Below, piece by piece: positions 20,401 to 33,880 of a stretch of 64,000 nucleotides of DNA. This DNA is from Closterium sp. NIES-65 (lineage: Eukaryota; Streptophyta; Zygnematophyceae; Desmidiales; Closteriaceae): contig CANXME010002468.1 in NCBI GenBank assembly GCA_948144175.1, positions 154,517-218,516 on the forward strand. Reading direction: 5' to 3'. Under the pieces are notes generated by a model, which saw only the letters and a program-made list of their open reading frames with translations, did not search any database and was not told the origin of the DNA. Each line of letters starts with the position of its first letter. The first letter of the stretch is position 1. A program made the position numbers and the translations under genes.

Positions 20401-23400
20401 GTTTGCACACGCTAGGCCCTTGTTCTTGCAATTTTGCACTTGCTAGGCCCTTGTTCTTGCAATTTTGCACACGCTAGGCACTTGTTCTTCCAATTTTGCA
20501 CTCACTGGGCCCTTGTTCTTGCAATTTTGCACTCGCTAGGCCCTTGTTCTTGAACTTTTACACACGCTAGGCCCTTGTTCTTGCAATTTTGCACTCGCTA
20601 GGCCCTTGTTCTCGGAATTTTGCACACACTAGGCCCTTGTTCTTGCTATTTTGCACTCGCTAGGCCCTTGTTCGTGAATTTTTGCACACGCTAGGCCCTT
20701 GTTCTTGCTATTTTGCACTCGCTAGGCCCTTGTTCTTGAAATTTTGCACTCGTTAGGCCCTTGTTCTTGCTATTTTGCACACGCTAGGCCCTTGTTCTTC
20801 CAATTTTGCACATGCTAGGCCCTTGTTCTTGAAATTTTGCACATGCTTGGCCCTTGTTCTTGAAATTTTGCACGTGCTTGGCCCTTGTTCTTCCAATTTT
20901 GCATTTGCTAGGCCCTTGTTGTTGCAATTTTGCACTCGCTAGGCCCTTGTTCTTGAAATTTTGCACACGCTAGGCCCTTGTTCTTCAAATTTTGCACACA
21001 CTAGGCCCTTGTTCTTGCTATTTTGCACACGCTAGGCCCTTGATCTTTAAATTTTGCACACGCTAGGCCCTTGTTCTTGCTATTTTGCACATGCTAGGCC
21101 CTTGTTCTTCCAGTTTTGCGCACGCTAGGCCCTTGTTCTTGAAATTGTGCACTCGCTAGGTCCTTGTTCTTGAAATTTTGCACACGCTAGGCCCTTTTTC
21201 TTGCTATTTTGCACATACTAGGCCCTTGTTCTTGCAATTTTTCACACGCTAGGCCCTTGCTCTTGCAATTTTGCACATGCTAGGCCATTGTTCTTGCAAT
21301 TTTGCACGCGCTAGGCCCTTGTTCTTGCTATTTTGCACACGCTAGGCCCTTGTTCTTGCTATTTTGCACACGCTAGGCCCTTGTTCTTGCAATTTTGCAC
21401 ACGCTAGGCCGTTGCTCTTGAAAATTTGCACTCGCTAGGCCCTTGTTCTTGAAAGTTTGCAAACGCTAGGCCATTGTCCTTGCTATTTTGCACACGCTAG
21501 GCCCTTGTTCTTCCAATTCTGCACTCGCTAGGCCCTTGTTCTTGAAATATTGCACATGCTAGGCCCTTGTTCTTGCAATTTTGCACACGCTAGGCACTTG
21601 TTCTTCCAATTTTGCACTCGCTAGGCCCTTGTTCTTGCAATTTTGCACACGCTAGGCCCTTGTTCTTCCAATTTTGCACTCGCTAGGCCCTTGTTCTTGC
21701 AATTTTGCACACGCTAGGCCCTTGTTCTTGCAATTTTGCACACGCTAGGCCCTTGTTCTTGAAATTTTGCACTCGCTAGGCCCTTGTTCTTGAAATTTTG
21801 CACATGCTAGGCCCTACTTCTTGCTATTTTGCACACGCTAGGCCCTTGTTCTTCCTATTTTGCACTCGCTAGGCCCTTGTTCTTGCAATTGTGCACACGC
21901 TAGGCCCTTGTTCTTCCAATTTTGCACTCGCTAGGCCCTTGTTCTTGCAATTGTGCACACGCTAGGCCCTTGTTCTTCCAATTTTGCACTCGCTAGGCCC
22001 TTGTTCTTGCAATTTTGCACACGCTAGGCCCTTGTTCTTGCAATTTTGCACACGCTAGGCCCTTGCTCTTGAACTTTTGCACTCGCTAGGCCCTTGTTCT
22101 TGCAATTTTGCACACGCTAGGCCCTTGCTCTTGAAATTTTGCACACGCTAGGCCCTTGTTCTTGCAAATTTGCACTCGCTAGGCCCTTGTTCTTGAAATT
22201 TTGCACACGCTAGGCCCTTGTCCTTGCTATTTTGCACACGCTAGGCCCTTGTTCTTCCAATTCTGCACTCGCTAGGCCCTTGTTCTTGAAATATTGCACA
22301 CGCTAGGCCCTTGTTCTTGCAATTTTGCACACGCTAGGCACTTGTTCTTCCAATTTTTCTCTCGCTAGGCCCTTGTTCTTGCGATTTTGCACTCGCTAGG
22401 CCCTTGTTCTTCCAATTTTGCACACGCTAGGCCCTTGTTTTTTCAATTTTGCACATACTAGGCCCTTGTTCTTGCAATTTTGCACACGCTAGGCCCTTGT
22501 TCTTGCACTTTTGCACACGCTAGGCACTTGTTCTTCCAATTTTGCACTCGCTAGGCCCTTCTTCTTGAAATGTTGCACACGCTAGGCCCTTGTTCTTGCA
22601 ATTTTGCACACGGTAGGCCCTTGTCCTTGCTATTTTGCACACGCTAGGCCCTTGTTCTTCCAATTCTGCACTCGCTAGGCCCTTGTTCTTGAAATGTTGC
22701 ACACACTAGGCCCTTGTTCTTGCAATTTTGCACACGCTAGGCACTTGTTCTTCCAATTTTGCACTCGCTAGTCCCTTGTTCTTGCAATTTTGCACTCGCT
22801 AGGCCCTTGTTCTTGAAATTGTGCACATGCTAGGCCCTTGTTCTTGCAATTTTGCACACGCTAGGCCATTGTTCTTGCAATTTTGCACATGCTAGGCCCT
22901 TGTTCTTCCAATTTTGCACTCGCTATGCCCTTGTTCTTGCAATTTTGCACACGCTAGGCACTTGTTCTTCCAATTTTGCACTCGCTAGGCCCTTGTTCTT
23001 GCAATTTTGCACTCGCTAGGCCCTTGTTCTTGAACTTTTGCACACGCTAGGCCCTTGTTCATGCAATTTAGCACACGCTAGGCCCTTGTTCTTGCAATTT
23101 TGCACACACTAGGCCCTTGTTCTTGCAATTTTGCACACGCTAGGCCCTTGTTCTTGCAATTTTGCACATGCTAGGCCCTTGTTCTTGCAATTTTGCACAT
23201 GCTAGGCCCTTGTTCTTCCAATTTTGCACTCGCTAGGCCCTTGTTCTTGCAATTTTGCCCACGCTAGGCCCTTGTTCTTGCAATTTTGCACACGCTAGGC
23301 ACTTGCTCTTCCAATTTTGCACACACTAGGCCCTTGTTCTTGCTATTTTGCACACGCTAGGCCCTTGTTCTTGAAATTTTGCACACGCTAGGCCCTTGTT

Positions 23401-23570
23401 CTTGCAATTTTGCACATGCTAGGCCCTTGTTCTTCCAATTTTGCACTCGCTAGGCCCTTGTTCTTGCAATTTTGCCCACGCTAGGCCCTTGTTCTTGCAA
23501 TTTTGCACACGCTAGGCCTTTGTTCTTGAAATTTTGCACTCGCTAGGCCCTTGTTCTTGCAATTTTGCAC

Positions 23571-26500
23571 ACGCTAGGCCCTTGCTCTTGAAAATTTGCA
23601 CTCGCTAGGCCCTTGTTCTTGAAAGTTTGCACACGCTAGGCCCTTGTCTTTGCTATTTTGCACACGCTAGGCCCTTGTTCTTCCAATTCTGCACTCACTA
23701 GGCCATTGTTCTTGAAATATTGCACATGCTAGGCCCTTGTTCTTGCAATTTTGCACATGCTAGGCACTTGTTCTTCCAATTTTGCTCTCGCTAGGCCCTT
23801 GTTCTTGCAATTTTGCACTCGCTAGGCCCTTGTTCTTCCAATTTTGTACACGCTAGGCCCTTGTTTTTGCAATTTTGCACACACTAGGCCCTTGTTCTTG
23901 CAATTTTGCACACGCTAGACCCTTGTTCTTGCAATTTTGAACTCGCTAGGTCCTTGTTCTTGAAATTTTGCACACGCTAGGCCCTTGTTCTTGCACTTTT
24001 GAACACGCTAGGCACTTGTTCTTCCAATTTTGCACTCGCTAGGCCCTTCTTCTTGAAATGTTGCACACGCTAGGCCCTTGTTCTTGCAATTTTGCAAACG
24101 CTAGGCACTTGTTCTTCCAATTTTGCACTCGCTAGGCCCTTGTTCTTGCAATTTTGCACTCACTAGGCCCTTGTTCTTGAAATTGTGCACACGCTAGGCC
24201 CTTGTTCTTGCAATTTTGCACACGCTAGGCCCTTGTTCTTTCAATTTTGCACTCGCTAGGCCCTTATTCTTGCAATTTTGCACACGCTAGGCACTTGTTC
24301 TTCCAATTTTGCACTCGCTAGGCCCTTCTTCTTGAAATGTTGCACACGCTAGGCCCTTGTTCTTGCAATTTTGCACACGGTAGGCCCTTGTCCTTGCTAT
24401 TTTGCACACGCTATGCCCTTGTTCTTCCAATTCTGCACTCGCTAGGCCCTTGTTCTTGAAATGTTGCACACACTAGGCCCTTGTTCTTGCAATTTTGCAC
24501 ACGCTAGGCACTTGTTATTCCAATTTTGCACTCGCTAGGCCCTTGTTCTTGAAATTGTGCACATGCTAGGCCCTTGTTCTTGTAATTTTGCACACGCTAG
24601 GCCATTGTTCTTGCAATTTTGCACATGCTAGGCCCTTGTTCTTCCAATTTTGCACTCGCTATGCCCTTGTTCTTGCAATTTTGCACACGCTAGGCACTTG
24701 TTCTTCCAATTTTGCACTCGCTGGGCCCTTGTTCTTGCAATTTTGCACTCGCTAGGCCCTTGTTCTTGAACTTTTGCACACGCTAGGCCCTTGTTCATGC
24801 AATTTTGCACACGCTAGGCCCTTGTTCTTGCAATTTTGCACATGCTAGGCCCTTGTTCTTCCAATTTTGCACTCGCTAGGCCCTTGTTCATGCAATTTTG
24901 CACACGCTAGGCACTTGTTCTTCCAATTTTGCACACACTAGGCCCTTGTTCTTGCTATTTTGCACACGCTAGGCCCTTGTTCTTGAAATTTTGCACACGC
25001 TAGGCCCTTGTTCTTGCACTTTTGCACACGCTAGGCACTTGTTCTTCCAATTTTGCCCTCGCTAGGCCCTTCTTCTTGAAATGTTGCACACGCTAGGCCC
25101 TTGTTCTTGCAATTTTGCACACGGTAGGCCCTTGTCCTTGCTATTTTGCACACGCTAGGCCCTTGTTCATGCAATTTTGCACACGCTAGGCCCTTGTTCT
25201 TGCAATTTTGCACATGCTAGGCCCTTGTTCTTCCAATTTTGCACTCACTAGGCCCTTGTTCATGCAATTTTGCACACGCTAGGCACTTGTTCTTCCAATT
25301 TTGCACACACTAGGCCCTTGTTCTTGCTATTTTGCACACGCTAGGCCCTTGGTCTTGAAATTTTGCACACGCTAGGCCCTTGTTCTTGCACTTTTGCACA
25401 CGCTAGGCACTTGTTCTTCCAATTTTGCACTCGCTAGGCCCTTCTTCTTGAAATGTTGCACACGCTAGGCCCTTGTTCTTGCAATTTTGCACACGGTAGG
25501 CCCTTGTCCTTGCTATTTTGCACACGGTAGGCCCTTGTTCTTCCAATTCTGCACTCGCTAGGCCCTTGTTCTTGAAATGTTGCACACACTAGGCCCTTGT
25601 TCTTGCAATTTTGCACACGCTAGGCACTTGTTCTTCCAATTTTGCACTCGCTAGGCCCTTGTTCTTGCAATTTTGCACTCACTAGGCCCTTGTTCTTGAA
25701 ATTGTGCACATGCTAGGCCCTTGTTCTTGCAATTGTGCACACGCTAGGCCATTGTTCTTGCAATTTTGCACATGCTAGGCCCTTGTTCTTCCAATTTTGC
25801 ACTCGCTATGCCCTTGTTCTTGCAATTTTGCACACGCTAGGCACTTGTTCTTCCAATTTTGCACTCGCTGGGCCCTTGTTCTTGCAATTTTGCACTCGCT
25901 AGGCCCTTGTTCTTGAACTTTTGCACACGCTAGGCCCTTGTTCATGCAATTTTGCACACGCTAGGCCCTTGTTCTTGCAATTTTGCACATGCTAGGCCCT
26001 TGTTCTTCCAATTTTGTTCTCGCTAGGCCCTTGTTCATGCAATTTTGCACACGCTAGGCACTTGTTCTTCCAATTTTGCACACACTAGGCCCTTGTTCTT
26101 GCTATTTTGCACACGCTAGGCCCTTGTTCTTGAAATTTTGCACACGATAGGCCCTTGTTCTTGCAATTTTGCACACGCTAGGCCCTTGTTCTTCCAATTT
26201 TGCACTCGCTAGGCCCTTGTTCTTGCAATTTTGCACACGCTAGGCCCTTGTTCTTGCAATTTTGCACACGCTAGGCCATTGTTCTTGAAATTTTGCACTC
26301 ACTAGGCCCTTGTTCTTGCAATTTTGCACACGCTAGGCCCTTGCTCTTGAAAATTTGCACTCGCTAGGCCCTTGTTCTTGAAAGTTTGCACACGCTAGGC
26401 CCTTGTCTTTGCTATTTTGCACACGCTAGGCCCTTGTTCTTCCAATTCTGCACTCACTAGGCCCTTGTTCTTGAAATATTCCACACGCTAGGCCCTTGTT

Positions 26501-29500
26501 CTTGCAATTTTGCACACGCTAGGCACTTGTTCTTCCAATTTTGCTCTCGCTAGGCCCTTGCTCTTGCAATTTTGCACTCGCTAGGCCCTTGTTCTTCCAA
26601 TTTTGTACACGCTAGGCCCTTATTTTTGCAATTTTGCACACACTAGGCCCTTGTTCTTGCAATTTTGCACTCACTAGGCCCTTGTTCTTGAAATTGTGCA
26701 CACGCTAGGCCCTTGTTCTTGCAATTTTGCACACGCTAGGCCCTTGTTCTTTCAATTTTGCACTCGCTAGGCCCTTGTTCTTGCAATTTTGCACACGCTA
26801 GGCACTTGTTCTTCCAATTTTGCACTCGCTAGGCCCTTCTTCTTGAAATGTTGCACACGCTAGGCCCTTGTTCTTGCAATTTTGCACACGGTAGGCCCTT
26901 GTCCTTGCTATTTTGCACACGCTATGCCCTTGTTCTTCCAATTCTGCACTCGCTAGGCCCTTGTTCTTGAAATGTTGCACACACTAGGCCCTTGTTCTTG
27001 CAATTTTGCACACGCTAGGCACTTGTTATTCCAATTTTGCACTCGCTAGGCCCTTGTTCTTGAAATTGTGCACATGCTAGGCCCTTGTTCTTGCAATTTT
27101 GCACACGCTAGGCCATTGTTCTTGCAATTTTGCACATGCTAGGCCCTTGTTCTTCCAATTTTGCACTCGCTATGCCCTTGTTCTTGCAATTTTGCACACG
27201 CTAGGCACTTGTTCTTCCAATTTTGCACTCGCTGGGCCCTTGTTCTTGCAATTTTGCACTCGCTAGGCCCTTGTTCTTGAACTTTTGCACACGCTAGGCC
27301 CTTGTTCATGCAATTTTGCACACGCTAGGCCCTTGTTCTTGCAATTTTGCACATGCTAGGCCCTTGTTCTTCCAATTTTGCACTCGCTAGGCCCTTGTTC
27401 ATGCAATTTTGCACACGCTAGGCACTTGTTCTTCCAATTTTGCACACACTAGGCCCTTGTTCTTGCTATTTTGCACACGCTAGGCCCTTGTTCTTGAAAT
27501 TTTGCACACGCTAGGCCCTTGTTCTTGCACTTTTGCACACGCTAGGCACTTGTTCTTCCAATTTTGCCCTCGCTAGGCCCTTCTTCTTGAAATGTTGCAC
27601 ACGCTAGGCCCTTGTTCTTGCAATTTTGCACACGGTAGGCCCTTGTCCTTGCTATTTTGCACACGCTAGGCCCTTGTTCATGCAATTTTGCACACGCTAG
27701 GCCCTTGTTCTTGCAATTTTGCACATGCTAGGCCCTTGTTCTTCCAATTTTGCACTCACTAGGCCCTTGTTCATGCAATTTTGCACACGCTAGGCACTTG
27801 TTCTTCCAATTTTGCACACACTAGGCCCTTGTTCTTGCTATTTTGCACACGCTAGGCCCTTGGTCTTGAAATTTTGCACACGCTAGGCACTTGTTCTTCC
27901 AATTTTGCACTCGCTAGGCCCTTCTTCTTGAAATGTTGCACACGCTAGGCCCTTGTTCTTGCAATTTTGCACACGGTAGGCCCTTGTCCTTGCTATTTTG
28001 CACACGGTAGGCCCTTGTTCTTCCAATTCTGCACTCGCTAGGCCCTTGTTCTTGAAATGTTGCACACACTAGGCCCTTGTTCTTGCAATTTTGCACACGC
28101 TAGGCACTTGTTCTTCCAATTTTGCACTCGCTAGGCCCTTGTTCTTTCAATTTTGCACTCACTAGGCCCTTGTTCTTGAAATTGTGAACATGCTAGGCCC
28201 TTGTTCTTGCAATTTTGCACACGCTAGGCCATTGTTCTTGCAATTTTGCACATGCTAGGCCCTTGTTCTTCCAATTTTGCACTCGCTATGCCCTTGTTCT
28301 TGCAATTTTGCACACGCTAGGCACTTGTTCTTCCAATTTTGCACTCGCTGGGCCCTTGTTCTTGCAATTTTGCACTCGCTAGGCCCTTGTTCTTGAACTT
28401 TTGCACACGCTAGGCCCTTGTTCATGCAATTTTGCACACGCTAGGCCCTTGTTCATGCAATTTTGCACACGCTGGGCCCTTGTTCTTGCAATTTTGCACT
28501 CGCTAGGCCCTTGTTCTTGAACTTTTGCACACGCTAGGCCCTTGTTCTTGAAATTTTGCACACGCTAGGCCCTTGTTCTTGCAATTTTGCACACGCTAGG
28601 CCCTTGTTCTTGAAATTTTGCACACGCTAGGCCCTTGTTCTTGCAATTTTGCACACGCTAGGCCCTTGTTCTTGCAATTTTGCACATGCTAGGCCCTTGT
28701 TCTTCCAATTTTGCACTCACTAGGCCCTTGTTCATGCAATTTTGCACACGCTAGGCACTTGTTCTTCCAATTTTGCACACACTAGGCCCTTGTTCTTGCT
28801 ATTTTGCACACGCTAGGCCCTTGGTCTTGAAATTCTGCACACGCTAGGCACTTGTTCTTCCAATTTTGCACTCGCTAGGCCCTTCTTCTTGAAATGTTGC
28901 ACACGCTAGGCCCTTGTTCTTGCAATTTTGCACACGGTAGGCCCTTGTCCTTGCTATTTTGCACACGGTAGGCCCTTGTTCTTCCAATTCTGCACTCGCT
29001 AGGCCCTTGTTCTTGAAATGTTGCACACACTAGGCCCTTGTTCTTGCAATTTTGCACACGCTAGGCACTTGTTCTTCCAATTTTGCACTCGCTAGGCCCT
29101 TGTTCTTTCAATTTTGCACTCACTAGGCCCTTGTTCTTGAAATTGTGAACATGCTAGGCCCTTGTTCTTGCAATTTTGCACACGCTAGGCCATTGTTCTT
29201 GCAATTTTGCACATGCTAGGCCCTTGTTCTTCCAATTTTGCACTCGCTATGCCCTTGTTCTTGCAATTTTGCACACGCTAGGCACTTGTTCTTCCAATTT
29301 TGCACTCGCTGGGCCCTTGTTCTTGCAATTTTGCACTCGCTAGGCCCTTGTTCTTGAACTTTTGCACACGCTAGGCCCTTGTTCATGCAATTTTGCACAC
29401 GCTAGGCCCTTGTTCATGCAATTTTGCACACGCTAGGCCCTTGTTCTTGAAATTTTGCACACGCTAGGCCCTTGTTCTTGCAATTTTGCACACGCTAGGC

Positions 29501-30000
29501 CCTTGTTCTTGCAATTTTGCAGACGCTAGGCCATTGTTCTTGAAATTTTGCACTCACTAGGCCCTTGTTCTTGCAATTTTGCACACGCTAGGCCCTTGCT
29601 CTTGAAAATTTGCACTCGCTAGGCCCTTGTTCTTGAAAGTTTGCACACGTTAGGCCCTTGTCTTTGATATTTTGCACACGCTAGGCCCTTGTTCTTCCAA
29701 TTCTGCACTCACTAGGCCCTTGTTCTTGAAATATTGCACACGCTAGGCCCTTGTTCTTGCAATTTTGCACACGCTAGGCACTTGTTCTTCCAATTTTGCT
29801 CTCGCTAGGCCCTTGCTCTTGCAATTTTGCACTCGCTAGGCCCTTGTTCTTCCAATTTTGTACACGCTAGGCCCTTATTTTTGCAATTTTGCACACACTA
29901 GGCCCTTGTTCTTGCAATTTTGCACACGCTAGACCCTTGTTCTTGCAATTTTGAACTCGCTAGGTCCTTGTTCTTGAAATTTTGCACACGCTAGGCCCTT
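23571..30000 (+). repeat. Nested higher-order repeats, about 2.5-3.3 kb period
   Basis: A marker unit CTTGCTCTTGAAAATTTGC starts at 23581, 26340 and 29595, spacings 2759 and 3255 bp (89 and 105 units). Between about 24150 and 25365 the sequence recurs at +2511 bp (81 units); from about 25403 to 25960 it recurs at +2480, because one unit is missing in the later copy near 27880. A further duplication at +1147 bp links 24628 and 25775. Confidence 0.85.
27699..29420 (+). repeat. 961-bp duplication (31 units of 31 bp)
   Basis: About 27699-28460 recurs at 28660-29420, offset 961 bp. Both share rare units such as CCTTGGTCTTGAAATT and GTGAACATGC. The later copy has CTGCAC for TTGCAC near 28836. Confidence 0.85.
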
Positions 30001-30671
30001 GTTCTTGCAATTTTGCACACGCTAGGCCCTTGTTCTTTCAATTTTGCACTCGCTAGGCCCTTGTTCTTGAAATTGTGCACTCGCTAGGCCCTTGTTCTTG
30101 CAATTTTGCACACGCTAGGCACTTGTTCTTCCAATTTTGCACTCGCTAGGCCCTTGTTCTTGCAATTTTGCACTCGCTAGGCCCTTCTTCTTGGAAATTT
30201 GCACACACTAGGCCCTTGTTCTTGCTATTTTGCACTCGCTAGGCCCTTGTTCGTGAAATTTTTCACACGCTAGGCTCTTGTTCTTGAAATTTTGCACTCG
30301 CTAGGCCCTTGTTCTTGCTACTTTGCACACGCTAGGCCCTTGTTCTTCCAATTTTGCACATGCTGGGACCTTGTTCTTGAAATTTTGCACATGCTTGGCC
30401 CTTGTTCTTGAAATTTTGCAAGTGCTTGGCCCTTGTTCTTCCAATTTTGCACACGCTAGGCCCTTGTTGTTGCAATTTTGCACTCGCTAGGCCCTTGTTC
30501 TTGCAATTTTGCACACGCTAGGCCCTTGTTCTTCCAATTTTGCACACACTAGGCCCTTGTTCTTGCTATTTTGCGCATGCTAGGCCCTTGTTCTTCCAGT
30601 TTTGCACACGCTAGGCCCTTGTTCTTGAAATTGTGCACTCGCTAGGTCCTTGTTCTTGAAATTTTGCACAC

Positions 30672-33600
30672 GCTAGGCCCTTGTTCTTGCTATTTTGCAC
30701 ACACTAGGCCCTTGTTCTTGCAAGTTTTCACATGCTAGGCCCTTGCTCTTGCAATTTTGCACATGCTAGGCCATTGTTCTTGCAATTTTGCACGCCCTAG
30801 GCCCTTGTTCTTGCTATTTTGCACACGCTAGGCACTTGTTCTTCCAATTTTGCACACACTAGGCCCTTGTTCTTGCTATTTTGCACTCACTAGGCCCTTG
30901 TTCTTGAAATTGTGCACACGCTAGGCCCTGGTTCTTGCAATTTTGCACAATCTAGGCCCTTGTTCTTCCAATTTTGCACTCGCTAGGCCCTTGTTCTTGC
31001 AATTTTGCACACGCTAGGCCCTTGTTCTTGCAATTTTGCACACGCTAGGCCCTTGTTCTTGAAATTTTGCACTTGCTAGGCCCTTGTTCTTGAAATTTTG
31101 CACATGCTAGGCCCTTGTTCTTGCTATTTTGCACACGCTAGGCCCTTGTTCTTCCAATTTTGCACTCGCTAGGCCCTTGTTTTTGCAATTGTGCACACGC
31201 TAGGCCCTTGTTCTTCCAATTTTGCACTCGCTAGGCTCTTGTTCTTGCAATTTTGCACACGCTAGGCCCTTGTTCTTGCAATTTTGCACACGCTAGGCCC
31301 TTGCTCTGGAAATTTTGCACTCGCTAGGCCCTTCTTCTTGAAATTTTGCACACGCTAGGCCCTTGTCCTTGCTATTTTGCACACGCTAGGCCCTTGTTCT
31401 TCCAATTCTGCACTCGCTAGGCCCTTGTTCTTGAAATATTGCACACCCTAGGCCCTTGTTCTTGCAATTTTGCACACGCTAGGCACTTGTTCTTCCAATT
31501 TTGCTCTCGCTAGGCCCTTGTTCTTGCAATTTTGCACTCGCTAGGCATTTGTTCTTCCAATTTTGCACACGCTAGGCCCTTGTTTTTGCAATTTTGCACA
31601 CACTAGGCCCTTGTTCTTGCAATTTTGCACACGCTAGGCCCTTGTTCTTGTAATTTTGAACTCGCTAGGTCCTTGTTCTTGAAATTTTGCACACGCTAGG
31701 CCCTTGTTCTTGCAAATTTGCACACACTAGGCCCTTGTTCTTGCAATTTTGCACACGCTAGGCCCTTGTTCTTGCAAATTTGCACACGCTAGGCCCTTGT
31801 TCTTGCAATTTTGCACTCACTAGGCCCTTGTTCTTGCAATTTTGCACACGCTAGGCCCTTGTTCTTGCAATTTTGCACTCGCTAGGCCCTTGTTCTTGAA
31901 ATTTTGCACACGCCAGGCCCTTGTCCTTGCTATTTTGCACACGCTAGGCCCTTGTTCTTCCAATTCTGCACTCACTAGGCCCTTGTTCTTGAAATATTGC
32001 ACACGCTAGGCCCTTGTTCTTGCAATTTTGCACACACTAGGCACTTGTTCTTCCAATTTTGCTCTCGCTAGGCCCTTGTTGTTGCAATTTTTTACTCGCT
32101 AGGCCCTTGTTCTTCCAATTTTGCACGCGCTAGGCTCTTGTTTTTGCAATTTTGCACACACTAGGCCCTTGTTCTTGCAAGTTTGCACACGCTAGGTCCT
32201 TGTTCTTGAAATTTTGCACACGCTAGGCCCTTGTTCTTGCACTTTTGCACACGCTAGGCCCTTGTTCTTGCACTTTTGCACACGCTAGGCCCTTGTTCTT
32301 GCTATTTTGCACACACTAGGCCCTTGTTCTTGCAAGTTTTCACATGCTAGGCCCTTGCTCTTGCAATTTTGCACATGCTAGGCCATTGTTCTTGCAATTT
32401 TGCACGCCCTAGGCCCTTGTTCTTGCTATTTTGCACACGCTAGGCACTTGTTCTTCCAATTTTGCACACACTAGGCCCTTGTTCTTGCTATTTTGCACTC
32501 ACTAGGCCCTTGTTCTTGAAATTGTGCACACGCTAGGCCCTGGTTCTTGCAATTTTGCACAATCTAGGCCCTTGTTCTTCCAATTTTGCACTCGCTAGGC
32601 CCTTGTTCTTGCAATTTTGCACACGCTAGGCCCTTGTTCTTGCAATTTTGCACACGCTAGGCCCTTGTTCTTGAAATTTTGCACTTGCTAGGCCCTTGTT
32701 CTTGAAATTTTGCACATGCTAGGCCCTTGTTCTTGCTATTTTGCACACGCTAGGCCCTTGTTCTTCCAATTTTGCACTCGCTAGGCCCTTGTTTTTGCAA
32801 TTGTGCACACGCTAGGCCCTTGTTCTTCCAATTTTGCACTCGCTAGGCTCTTGTTCTTGCAATTTTGCACACGCTAGGCCCTTGTTCTTGCAATTTTGCA
32901 CACGCTAGGCCCTTGCTCTGGAAATTTTGCACTCGCTAGGCCCTTCTTCTTGAAATTTTGCACACGCTAGGCCCTTGTCCTTGCTATTTTGCACACGCTA
33001 GGCCCTTGTTCTTCCAATTCTGCACTCGCTAGGCCCTTGTTCTTGAAATATTGCACACCCTAGGCCCTTGTTCTTGCAATTTTGCACACGCTAGGCACTT
33101 GTTCTTCCAATTTTGCTCTCGCTAGGCCCTTGTTCTTGCAATTTTGCACTCGCTAGGCATTTGTTCTTCCAATTTTGCACACGCTAGGCCCTTGTTTTTG
33201 CAATTTTGCACACACTAGGCCCTTGTTCTTGCAATTTTGCACACGCTAGGCCCTTGTTCTTGTAATTTTGAACTCGCTAGGTCCTTGTTCTTGAAATTTT
33301 GCACACGCTAGGCCCTTGTTCTTGCAAATTTGCACACACTAGGCCCTTGTTCTTGCAATTTTGCACACGCTAGGCCCTTGTTCTTGCAAATTTGCACACG
33401 CTAGGCCCTTGTTCTTGCAATTTTGCACTCACTAGGCCCTTGTTCTTGCAATTTTGCACACGCTAGGCCCTTGTTCTTGCAATTTTGCACTCGCTAGGCC
33501 CTTGTTCTTGAAATTTTGCACACGCCAGGCCCTTGTCCTTGCTATTTTGCACACGCTAGGCCCTTGTTCTTCCAATTCTGCACTCACTAGGCCCTTGTTC

Positions 33601-33880
33601 TTGAAATATTGCACACGCTAGGCCCTTGTTCTTGCAATTTTGCACACACTAGGCACTTGTTCTTCCAATTTTGCTCTCGCTAGGCCCTTGTTGTTGCAAT
33701 TTTTTACTCGCTAGGCCCTTGTTCTTCCAATTTTGCACGCGCTAGGCTCTTGTTTTTGCAATTTTGCACACACTAGGCCCTTGTTCTTGCAAGTTTGCAC
33801 ACGCTAGGTCCTTGTTCTTGAAATTTTGCACACGCTAGGCCCTTGTTCTTGCACTTTTGCACACGCTAGGCACTTGTTCT
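30672..33880 (+). repeat. Near-identical 1,612-bp tandem duplication (52 units)
   Basis: About 30672-32283 is repeated directly at 32284-33880. Rare private variants are present in both copies at the same offset: CCCTGGTTC, GCACAATCTAGG, GCACGCCCTAGG, CTCTGGAAATT and GTTGTTGCAATTTTTTAC. I saw no difference while tracing, so the event is recent or is an assembly duplication. Confidence 0.88.
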
